In this document: positions 1 to 8,200 of the stretch, in pieces | How positions within the stretch are numbered: the stretch's first letter is position 1 | Layout: every line of letters starts with the position of its first letter | Assembly (NCBI GenBank): GCA_017455435.1 | Contig: JAFTAU010000035.1 | Coordinates: 1-35,851 of the forward strand | DNA from: Lachnospiraceae bacterium | GTDB taxonomy: Bacteria > Bacillota > Clostridia > Lachnospirales > Lachnospiraceae | DNA length: 35,851 bases | Direction: 5' to 3' | Notes under the pieces: generated by a model | Seen by the model: the letters and a program-made list of their open reading frames with translations, nothing else | Told to the model about the DNA's origin: nothing | The model's database searches: none | Position numbers and translations under genes: made by a program

Positions 1-782
1 ACATTATCGTGTGTATAAAGCAGGTACCGGGAACGACGAATGTAAACGTCGATCCCGTAACCGGAACTCTGATAAGAGACGGCGTGGCTTCAAAAATGAA
101 CCCGTACGATTTGTATGCGCTGGAGACTGCGCTGCGGATGCGTGAAAAATTCGGCGGCACGGTCAAAGTGGTTTCGATGGGCCCGCCCGCGGCTCTTGCC
201 GTCATCAGAGAGGCTGTATATATGGGAGCCGACGGCGGCGTGCTTATCAGTGACCGCAAGTTCGGCGGCGCCGATGTTCTGGCGACTTCATACACTCTGT
301 GCAGCGGCATAAAGGCGATAGGCGATTATGACGTTATCATCACCGGAAAACAGACTACAGACGGCGACACCGCTCAGGTCGGCAGCGAGCTGGCGGAGCA
401 CCTGGGAATCCCGCACGTGGCCTACGTAAAAGAAATGGAAGTGGAAGACGGAAGCATCAGATACGTCTCCAATCTGGACAACAACCTGGTCAACGCAAGA
501 GTTGCCATGCCCTGCCTGATATGCGTGGACGGCGATATCAATACGCCTCGCCTTCCTTCATACAGGAGAAGCGTGCAGTTCGGGGATTGCGATGACCTGA
601 TCAGAATCATTACCTTTAATGACGTGGACGACAAAGACGAGACTCATTACGGGCTCAAGGGTTCTCCCACGCAGGTTGAGCGTATTTTCGAGCCGGAAAA
701 GAACAAAGAAAAAGAAATGTTCACGGATGGCGACCTGGCAGCAAAAACGTTTGAGATACTCAAAACGAGAAAGTTTATTTAG
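1..782 (+). CDS. etfB: Electron transfer flavoprotein beta subunit (5' end cut by window edge)
   Basis: EtfB subunit of an electron-transferring flavoprotein. The frame is open to the first base, and the residues before the GTG at position 9 read Ile-Ile, so the true start (family pattern Met-x-Ile-Val-Val-Cys-Ile-Lys-Gln-Val-Pro) lies just outside the window; the GTG at 9 is an internal Val. Seen: VCIKQVPGT at the N-terminus, the adenine-nucleotide loop DVIITGKQTTDGDTAQVG near residue 110, and the beta-subunit signature region NARVAMPCLICVDGD near residue 160. Length is normal for the family. It is followed after 9 bases by etfA and then by an FAD-linked dehydrogenase, the lctB-lctC-lctD order of the Acetobacterium lactate dehydrogenase/Etf complex. 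By that analogy it would carry the bifurcating FAD and exchange electrons with NAD; this is inference from context. Confidence 0.93.
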   Translation, partial: IIVCIKQVPGTTNVNVDPVTGTLIRDGVASKMNPYDLYALETALRMREKFGGTVKVVSMGPPAALAVIREAVYMGADGGVLISDRKFGGADVLATSYTLCSGIKAIGDYDVIITGKQTTDGDTAQVGSELAEHLGIPHVAYVKEMEVEDGSIRYVSNLDNNLVNARVAMPCLICVDGDINTPRLPSYRRSVQFGDCDDLIRIITFNDVDDKDETHYGLKGSPTQVERIFEPEKNKEKEMFTDGDLAAKTFEILKTRKFI

Positions 783-791
783 GGGTGTGAT

Positions 792-1664
792 ATGGGACTT
801 GTCATTCATCATGAACTGGTAGATAAAGAAAAAGCTGAAAAACTGGTAGAAATGTGTCCCTTCGGAGCCATCACCTATGAGGACGGAAAGCTGGATATCA
901 CGGCAGGCTGCAAAAACTGCAAAATGTGTGTCCGCAAAGGTCCTGAGGGCGTTATTACCTTTGAAGAAGAAAAAGAATCCGCCGCCGTAAACAAAGATGA
1001 TTACCGCGGAATATGCGTATATGCCGACAGCGACCACGGCGAGCTGCACAAGGTCAGCTTTGAATTGATCGGAAAGGCAAAGGAGCTGGCAAAGGTTATC
1101 GGGCATCCGGTATATGCTCTGTTGATCGGATATAAGACCGATGAAAACGTAAAGGAACTGCTTTCTTACGGCGTAGACAAAGTTTTTGTCTATGATGATG
1201 CGGCTCTCGCAGATTCTGATATCGAAAGATACACGAACTGCTTCAGTGATTTTATTGAAAACAACAAGCCGTCCAGCATCATGGTCGGCGCCACAAATCT
1301 GGGCCGCTGCCTGGCGCCGAGAGTGGCTGCTCGTTTCCATACGGGACTGACGGCAGATTGCACCAGACTTGAAATGAAGGAAAATACGGATCTTGTTCAG
1401 ATTCGTCCCGCTTTCGGCGGAAATATAATGGCGCAGATTATCAGCCCGAAGCACAGGCCGCAGTTCTGTACGGTCAGATACAAGATATTCAACAAGCCTG
1501 AAAAGACAGAGAATCCTACCGGAACGGTCGAAAAGGTGACCGTGCGTCCCGAGTGGCTTAATACCCGCACCGAGATTATCAGTGTTGAGAAAAAGCCGAA
1601 AGAGCTGGATATCTCCGGCGCGGATGTAATCGTGGCGGTAGGTCGCGGACTGAAAAAGGCGTGA
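792..1664 (+). CDS. etfA: Electron transfer flavoprotein alpha subunit, N-terminal part (frame broken), ferredoxin-like N-terminus
   Basis: EtfA N-terminal fragment of 290 residues, ending within the FAD domain right after the first strand (ADVIVAVGRGL). The first 60 residues form a ferredoxin-like extension with Cys22 followed by Pro, then Cys40-x2-Cys43-x2-Cys46, enough for one [4Fe-4S] cluster. Such an extension is known from LctC and CarE, the EtfA subunits of confurcating lactate dehydrogenase and caffeyl-CoA reductase. Residues 70-250 are the usual domain I with VGATNLGRCLAPRVAARF. The frame stops at TGA 1662-1664, and the rest of the protein continues in the -1 frame from 1661. The break follows a run of five A. 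Either one A is missing, a few bases were lost, or ribosomes slip. An alternative is a real two-piece protein coupled through the GTGA overlap, but the cut is inside a Rossmann-like fold. Confidence 0.85.
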   Translation: MGLVIHHELVDKEKAEKLVEMCPFGAITYEDGKLDITAGCKNCKMCVRKGPEGVITFEEEKESAAVNKDDYRGICVYADSDHGELHKVSFELIGKAKELAKVIGHPVYALLIGYKTDENVKELLSYGVDKVFVYDDAALADSDIERYTNCFSDFIENNKPSSIMVGATNLGRCLAPRVAARFHTGLTADCTRLEMKENTDLVQIRPAFGGNIMAQIISPKHRPQFCTVRYKIFNKPEKTENPTGTVEKVTVRPEWLNTRTEIISVEKKPKELDISGADVIVAVGRGLKKA

Positions 1665-1975
1665 AGATGGTGGAGGAACTGGCGGAGCTGCTGGGCGGCG
1701 TCGTGGCCTGCTCCAGACCGATGGTAGAGTCAAACATATTTGATTCAAAGCATCAGATAGGTCTCAGCGGCAAGACAGTAAAACCGAAGCTTATTATCAC
1801 TCTGGGCATATCCGGCACCATCCAGTTTACCGCCGGCATGAACGGCTCGGAGTGCATAATTGCAATCAACTCCGACCCCGAGGCTCAGATTTTTGACGTT
1901 GCCAATTACGGTATTGTCGGAGATATGTACCAGATAGTGCCCCGTCTCATTGAAATGCTCAAGGAGGGCGAATAA
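1661..1975 (+). CDS. etfA: Electron transfer flavoprotein alpha subunit, C-terminal FAD-binding part
   Basis: Continuation of EtfA in the -1 frame relative to the upstream fragment, 104 residues. It contains the rest of the FAD-binding domain: CSRPMVESN, GLSGKTVKPKLIITLGISG, then TAGMNGSECIIAINSD and ANYGIVGD, which together match the EtfA C-terminal signature and FAD contacts. The only possible start is GTG at 1661, overlapping the TGA of the upstream fragment as GTGA; the purine-rich stretch before it is too close to be a normal ribosome site. Homologues usually have about two more residues between the Gly-Arg-Gly-Leu strand and the Met-Val-Glu-Glu-Leu helix, so a short deletion is as plausible as a single missing A. 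A strong AAGGAGGG at 1961-1968 near its end serves the next gene. Confidence 0.8.
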   Translation: MKMVEELAELLGGVVACSRPMVESNIFDSKHQIGLSGKTVKPKLIITLGISGTIQFTAGMNGSECIIAINSDPEAQIFDVANYGIVGDMYQIVPRLIEMLKEGE

Positions 1976-3367
1976 ATGTACAAAAAAGCAGATCAAAAAG
2001 ACATTGCTTATCTCAGAACCCTCGTCCCCGCCGACAGGATTTTTGTCGGAGAGGAAATATCCGAAGACTATGCCCATGACGAGCTGGGCGGCATTTCGTC
2101 AAAGCCCGAAGTGCTGATAAACGTTCTTTCCACGGAGGAAGTCTCCGCGATAATGAAATACGCTTTCGGGCAGTGCATTCCCGTGGTTGCCAGAGGTTCA
2201 GGCACGGACCTTGTGGGAGCTGCAGTTGCGCTGGAAGGCGGAATAATGCTCTGCACACAGCAGATGAACCGCATTCTGGAGTTGGATCCGGACAACCTCA
2301 CCGTCACGGTGGAGCCGGGCGTACTGCTGATGGAACTGCAGGCTTACGTCGAGGAACGTGACTTTTTCTATCCGCCCGATCCAGGCGAAAAATCCGCTAC
2401 AATCGGCGGAAACATTTCCACGAACGCAGGCGGCATGCGCGCTGTAAAATATGGAGTAACACGCGACTATGTGCACGGGCTGACGGTGGTTCTGCCCGAC
2501 GGCTCGGTGGAGCAGCTCGGCGGAAAGGTCGTCAAAAACTCCTCCGGCTATGACCTCAAGGATCTGGTTATCGGATCAGAAGGCACGCTCTGCATCATAA
2601 CGCAAGCTATACTGAAGCTGATTCCGAAGCCTTCGTACTCGGTTTCCATGCTGTTTCCGTTCGAGACTATGGAAAAGGCCATCGAGTCCGTTCCGGAGAT
2701 TATCCGCTCAAAGGCCGGTCTTACCGCCATTGAATATATGTCCCTGGATACGATCATTTCCGCGGAGCAGTTCCTGGGTAAAAAATTCCCCGACACCAAT
2801 TTTGCGGCTTACATCCTGCTGACGTTTGACGGCAATAATGAAGACGCCATAAAGGACGAGTATAAAAAGGTCTCGGAGCTGTGCATAGAGCACGGCGCCG
2901 TTGACGGATATTTCGTGGATACCGACGAGAGAAAGGCGTCCGTCTGGAATGCCAGAGGAGCTTTCCTGGAGGCAATCAAGGCCACCACGGATGAAATGGA
3001 CGAGTGCGACGTCGTGGTTCCCAAAAACCGCATCGCCGATTTTATCAAGTACACGCATGAGGTAAGCCGTGAGGTCGGCATCCGCCTCCCTTCGTTCGGA
3101 CATGCAGGCGACGGAAACCTGCACATCTATCTGTGCCGCGATTCCATGCCGGAGCAGGAGTGGAAGAATAAGGTCGAAAAGACCTTTGACCTGCTCTATG
3201 CCAGAGCCAGGGAGTATCACGGGATGGTATCCGGCGAGCACGGCATAGGCTATGCCAAGAAGGAGTATCTCGCGTTGCAGGTGGGAGAGAGACAGCTTGC
3301 GCTTATGCGCGCCATAAAAGAAGTATTTGACCCCAAACACATATTGAATCCCGGAAAGGTTATATGA
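1976..3367 (+). CDS. lctD: FAD-linked lactate/glycolate dehydrogenase (LctD/GlcD family)
   Basis: A 463-residue FAD-dependent 2-hydroxyacid dehydrogenase of the GlcD/LctD family. N-terminal FAD-binding PCMH domain: [16 protein letters not shown] near residues 63-78, PPDPGE at 133-138, followed by [20 protein letters not shown]-terminal oxidase domain: [11 protein letters not shown] with His376, GEHGIG with His422, and the closing [12 protein letters not shown], all standard for the family. The ATG directly abuts the etfA stop, with AAGGAGGG at 1961-1968. Next to an EtfAB pair whose alpha subunit has an iron-sulfur extension, the likely reaction is lactate oxidation to pyruvate with NAD as acceptor, driven by reduced ferredoxin, in the cytoplasm. 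Glycolate or another 2-hydroxy acid cannot be excluded from sequence alone. No lactate permease or racemase is visible in the window. Confidence 0.88.
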   Translation: MYKKADQKDIAYLRTLVPADRIFVGEEISEDYAHDELGGISSKPEVLINVLSTEEVSAIMKYAFGQCIPVVARGSGTDLVGAAVALEGGIMLCTQQMNRILELDPDNLTVTVEPGVLLMELQAYVEERDFFYPPDPGEKSATIGGNISTNAGGMRAVKYGVTRDYVHGLTVVLPDGSVEQLGGKVVKNSSGYDLKDLVIGSEGTLCIITQAILKLIPKPSYSVSMLFPFETMEKAIESVPEIIRSKAGLTAIEYMSLDTIISAEQFLGKKFPDTNFAAYILLTFDGNNEDAIKDEYKKVSELCIEHGAVDGYFVDTDERKASVWNARGAFLEAIKATTDEMDECDVVVPKNRIADFIKYTHEVSREVGIRLPSFGHAGDGNLHIYLCRDSMPEQEWKNKVEKTFDLLYARAREYHGMVSGEHGIGYAKKEYLALQVGERQLALMRAIKEVFDPKHILNPGKVI

Positions 3368-5154
3368 AAAACGGATTATTAAAAACAATCGCATTGATTC
3401 TCTGCTTTGTCCTGCTGCTCTCAGCGGCGGGATGCGGCGGCGAGGATCCGGAGTCGGAGGTCTCCGGCAGTGAGGTTGCTGAATCCAATAATCAAAAACC
3501 GTCGGTAAATGACATAGAGAGCGGTTTATCCACGGAGCAGACTGCCGAAATATTTACCAATAAGTCTTTCATCGATGAGATGAAGCCCTATGAGGGGAGT
3601 ACCCTCAAGATAGCTTTTGTCGGTGACGGCATTACATACGGAAACGGAACCTCGGACAGGTTCTCAGAGAGCTTTACGGTGCAGCTTTCGACGCTGCTGG
3701 ACAATACTGTCCGTATCGGCAATTTCGGAAAGCCGTCGGCGTACGTCCTTCCGCCTGAGAATCAGTACAATGTCAAGGCCGAAAAGCCTGCCAACTGGTA
3801 TCAGAACACTGCTCAGTTCCAAAAGAGTCTGGAGTACAATCCGGATATCGTTGTAATCATGCTGGGCACGAATGATTTTCGCAGTATGAGCTGCGACGAG
3901 GCAAAGGCTGATTTCAAGGCGGCACTCCTGGATCTGGCGAGCAAATACAAGGAGCTGGATTCGGTTCAGAAGGTTTATATCGCCACCAGTATCATCGGTT
4001 GTTCAAACGCCGCCATATACGAAATGATGACGGGCGCGATGCAGGAAATCCAAAAGGAGGCGGCCGTGGAAGGCGGCTATGAGGTCATCGATATCGGCGG
4101 GATGACTCAGAGCTTTCTTGATGCGGAGTTTCATTTTACAAAGAGTAAGCAAAATCCTGACGCCACCGGCTGCGCTGAGATAGCAAGGGCGTTTTACGCT
4201 TTCTTTAAGGAGCAGCCTTTTATTCCGGGCAAAATGCAGGAGGCTTCCGGCGATGTGGTTTACGTAAAAGACGGCGGAGAGGCCTACGGAGAGGGCGCTT
4301 CTCCGGCAAAGGCGATTGATTCTCTGGCAAAGGCGGTATCCCTGCTTCAAAAGAAGGGCGGTACCGTGGTGCTCTGCGGAGACTGTGACCTCGGCTATGA
4401 GATGGTGCTTCCCGTGAGCGAAAAGCCCATTACCATAACGGGCAGCCATGATGGAAAGGATTACGGCGCAAAGCTCATCCTGTCGCATAATCTGCATTTT
4501 AACGGAGAATTTACGATAGAAAATCTGCATATCGAGGTCACGAAGGAAAACGGGATGCTGGTATGCGGTTACAATAACATCACCTTTGGTGAGGGGCTCA
4601 CCTGCTCATGGGGCGAAAAGGCCTCCGGCTATCCCGGAATCACTGCAGGCTACAATCAGCAGATTGCGGGATGCCCGACCGGCAGAGTCAGCCATCACGG
4701 AAAATGCTCCGTCACGATAAAGTCCGGCCACTGGGGCTTTGTGCGCGGCGGAAACGCCAGGGGAAATGCAAAGCTTCATCTGGCGGATGTCGACGCCGGA
4801 GCGGAGCTCAGTATCAATATCACCGGCGGGGTATTTGAAAATATTACGGGCAAAAATCTTACCGCCGCCACCGGCATGAATAATGTCAGCGGCCTGTGCC
4901 GTCTGAATATCAGCGGCGGCACGTTTATGGGTCCGGTCTTTGCGCTGGCGCGTCACGGTGCGCTCGCCGAAGGCGATGCTTACGCCATGAACGGCAGAGC
5001 GGAGCTGGAAATCACCGGCGGAGATTTTAAAGATGGAATACATGCCTATCAGGATGAGGAAGCCATAGCATCGGGGCAAATCACGGTCACCGTGACCCGC
5101 GCATTGTCCGCGTCTGTGGACCAGGCGGGCTTTACAAAAGTTACTTTTAAGTAA
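3364..5154 (+). CDS. Lipoprotein with degenerate SGNH (GDSL) hydrolase fold plus beta-helix domain; predicted pseudoenzyme
   Basis: A 596-residue lipoprotein: signal peptide with lipobox LSAAGC (lipid-bearing Cys24), an acidic linker, an SGNH-hydrolase-like domain at about 80-285, and a Gly-rich right-handed beta-helix-like domain at about 298-590 with repeated NITGG/NISGGTF turns. It is collinear with residues 930-1510 of the next protein, so the two are tandem paralogues. The SGNH residues are altered here: the nucleophile block reads GDGIT with Gly89 instead of Ser, and the DxxH block reads SKQN with Ser261 and Asn264 in place of Asp and His; Asn170 of the GTND block remains. Hydrolysis by the usual mechanism looks impossible, so a binding or scaffold role is more likely (inference). 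The ATG overlaps the lctD stop by four bases (ATGA). Confidence 0.85.
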   Translation: MKNGLLKTIALILCFVLLLSAAGCGGEDPESEVSGSEVAESNNQKPSVNDIESGLSTEQTAEIFTNKSFIDEMKPYEGSTLKIAFVGDGITYGNGTSDRFSESFTVQLSTLLDNTVRIGNFGKPSAYVLPPENQYNVKAEKPANWYQNTAQFQKSLEYNPDIVVIMLGTNDFRSMSCDEAKADFKAALLDLASKYKELDSVQKVYIATSIIGCSNAAIYEMMTGAMQEIQKEAAVEGGYEVIDIGGMTQSFLDAEFHFTKSKQNPDATGCAEIARAFYAFFKEQPFIPGKMQEASGDVVYVKDGGEAYGEGASPAKAIDSLAKAVSLLQKKGGTVVLCGDCDLGYEMVLPVSEKPITITGSHDGKDYGAKLILSHNLHFNGEFTIENLHIEVTKENGMLVCGYNNITFGEGLTCSWGEKASGYPGITAGYNQQIAGCPTGRVSHHGKCSVTIKSGHWGFVRGGNARGNAKLHLADVDAGAELSINITGGVFENITGKNLTAATGMNNVSGLCRLNISGGTFMGPVFALARHGALAEGDAYAMNGRAELEITGGDFKDGIHAYQDEEAIASGQITVTVTRALSASVDQAGFTKVTFK

Positions 5155-5161
5155 ACGGAGT

Positions 5162-5236
5162 GGGGAATACCCCGCCCGCATAGCACAAACGGGCGGGGAA
5201 GAGTGCCCGAACGAATTACGCGGGGGGATGACCCCG
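5162..5236 (+). other. GC-rich multi-hairpin spacer between the two SGNH paralogues
   Basis: The 109-base gap holds three possible stems. GGGG 5162-5165 can pair with CCCC 5170-5173. CCCCGCCCG 5170-5178 pairs perfectly with CGGGCGGGG 5190-5198 over an 11-base loop. CGGGG 5221-5225 pairs with CCCCG 5232-5236. The first two are mutually exclusive. No T-run follows the strong stem, so it is not a standard intrinsic terminator. A processing site, mRNA-stabilising structure or leader switch is possible. The next gene's ribosome site GTGAGG (5249-5254) lies downstream and free. Confidence 0.45.
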
Positions 5237-5263
5237 GTAGTGAAGTAAAGTGAGGAAAAAGAA

Positions 5264-8200
5264 ATGAAGAAAGTCAAAAAACTGCTTGCCATGCTTCTGG
5301 CTCTGGTCATGACTGTATCCGTATTCAATATGGCCGCCGCCGAGGCGCTGGGCGCAACGCTGTTTGAGGTAGAGGTTTTCTACGGCTTCGGAAAAGCTCC
5401 GGGAACCTCCGCTCTTCTGACGGGAGTGCTTGACGAGACCGGCGGTCTGGTCAACAATTCAAACGGATACTCCATCAAGGGCAGCGCTACAAAAGTGTAC
5501 AAAACAAACTCCGGCAGCGGAACAACAAATGTTTACTATCATCCCAAGCAGGGAGAACTGGACTCCGTAGACGTTTATTACGCCGGCAGCGAGACCCCTG
5601 TGACCCTTCACTGGATGACGAGCAGCAATACCCACTGTCTGAAGGGCACATTCTATTATGACAGCTCAAACAATCTCACGGTTTACTCCGGCGAAACCTC
5701 GCCGAATTCCGCGCATGGAACTCCGCTCATTACTTTCGCGGCGGCAGCTGCGGGAAACTCAAACGCTATGTCTTCGCGCTGGAGAAATGTTGCGGATGAC
5801 GTAATAGTGGTATTTCACTATAATACCGGCCATACCATTAATATAAACACCGGTGAAAACGATGCCGAATTCTTTTCGTCGGATATACCCAAGTATTATT
5901 TTTCTACGACAGACAATACCGCGGCGATTGAAATATGCGGAAATGATTTCAGTAGTTCCGACGGCATCTCCGCGGCCGTCAATCCGTCTGCCGCGCCTAC
6001 GGGCATTGCTTTCAGTATCGGCGGAAACGGTGCCGTGATTAACGACCCTACCGCGACAAAGTATCTCACAAGCAGCTATACATGGTCGGATTCTCATGCA
6101 AGCACCGATATTTTAAAATATGACAACGGCACATATACTTTCTACAAGGTTTCCGACGACATAAACATTAATTACGCCTATACTCTGGAGAGTGTGACAG
6201 CCACATTTATGGCTGACGGAGTCGTGTTTGATACCGCGGAGCTTCTTTCCGGGACCACGCTCAGTGAGCCGGACCCCGCGCCCGCAAAGCCCGGGTACGC
6301 TCTGGAAGGCTGGTACACGGATCCTCAGCTTACCGACAGATTTGATTTTTCCACGCCTGTCACCGCAAACATTACCCTTTACGCCAAATTCGCGGAAGAT
6401 CATACCGTCAGTTTTAAGGGCGCGGGCACATTTATCAGCGCCGGTGTAAACGTCACCTCCAGCACGTGGCAGTCAATCACCGGCGGAACGGTGGATCAGA
6501 GCGGAACGCTTGTCACGCACGGAGACTTTTCGGATAACGCCTCCGCGACTTCCTCGGGCGTTCAGGTCAGGGTCAATAGCGACATAGGTACTCTGGACAC
6601 GCTGACCTTCGCCTTTGGCGGATACACCGTGCCGATAGCAAAGACGGATCTTGTAAACAATGCAATCTATCTTTCAAATACGGGCACTCTTTCGTCCTCA
6701 TTTAACAGCAACACAATGCTCAAATACGCCATCTCAAATGGCGTTGTGTTCCTGCGCCTTTATCAGGTAAAGCAGGATATCGAAGTGACCGTGGGTTATG
6801 ACGGCGGCACGGAAACAGTCGGCGCACAGGTGACGGGTCAAGCGGCGCTCTTGACGGATTTTGAAGTCACACAGGCTACCGTCGGTACGTCCGTCTCGTC
6901 AGACGGCTTTACCGTTCCGTATTATGAGCTTAAGGGCACTAACGGAAACACGGTTCAGGCGGCGCTTACCGTCCGTGAGCCCGAGACCTACGGAATCAGG
7001 CTTCAGAAGAAAGACGGAACAGAGATTTTCACCTACAAAAAGGGCAGCGGAAACACTTCAAAGCAGATAGATAATATCGGCTGGATAGAGCTTTCCTATG
7101 ACTCCGCGTCGTCCACCTATACGTTCCTTTTCAAATATCTGATACAGAGCATTGATATTGCCCTTCTGTCCACCACGTATTCAGAGGGCACGCTGTTTAT
7201 GTCGGCGGAGGTCATGGATACCGTCACGGCCAGATTCAGCGCGGTAATCGCGCCGCAGACTGTGGCTCTCTACGACAGAATTATCATGCAGGCGGCTCTC
7301 GGAAGCGACGACCCGATTGTATTGGAAGGCGAGATTGAGGGCGGCGAGACAGTATTCGAATTTGAAGAAATACCCGCTTACAGACTTAATAAAAAGCTCA
7401 CATGCGAAATTTACGGAGAAAAGGACGGCGTTCTGACAGACCTCGGAATAGGTCTTATTAACGGCATCAGTATCGCTGAATACTGCGATATCGTCGCCGA
7501 CAATCACAGCGGCGACCTTGACCTGCTTAGATTTATGGCGAATCTTCTGAACTTCGCCTCGGAATTCCAAAAATATGTAGATCCGGACGCGGCAGCGGAA
7601 GCTCTTCCCATCACAGGAAGGGAATGGGCAGAGGACAGAGTGCTTGACGAAACACCCGTTTCCCCTGATGGAATTGGAGACCTCAGCACCACCACCGAAG
7701 GATTTGTCGCCTCACGCGGCTCCATAAGAGGTGCGGGACTGAATATCACCGACAGGGTCGCGGTATTCTTCCTGATATCCGCGCCGAAGGGTTTGGACGG
7801 ACTAACCCTTATGGTAAACGGAGAAGCCTATGATACGAGCGGACTTACGCACGTTTCGGGCTCTAACTACAGGCTTACGCTGACACGTATCGCTCCCACG
7901 GGATATGACAATGTCATTACTGTAGTGCTGACAAATTCCTCGGGAAGCCAGACCGTAAAATACAGTGTGGATACCTATTGTGAGAGAATGAACGGAGAGA
8001 CAGGCATGGGAGCACTTACAAGCGCCATCTACAATCTGGGATACGCATCCAGGACTACGGCGGTCATTCCGAGAATCGCTTTTGTCGGAGACAGCATCAC
8101 GTTTGGCTATGTGCCGGGTTACAATGATCTCACCGTTCCGGAGTGGAGCTATCCTTCACGTCTTCAGGAAATGATGGGCGGCAACGCGGTAATAGGCAAT

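Noticed and set aside
9-11. GTG as the start of etfB
   Set aside because: The frame is open upstream to the window edge and the preceding residues match the EtfB N-terminus, so the real start is outside.
558-1748. Long minus-strand open frame across etfB/etfA
   Set aside because: It is a shadow of the coding strand: low-complexity Phe/His-rich translation, no ribosome site, and it overlaps well-recognised genes.
3364-5154. Annotation as an active GDSL lipase
   Set aside because: Ser, Asp and His of the triad are Gly89, Ser261 and Asn264, each read directly from the codons.
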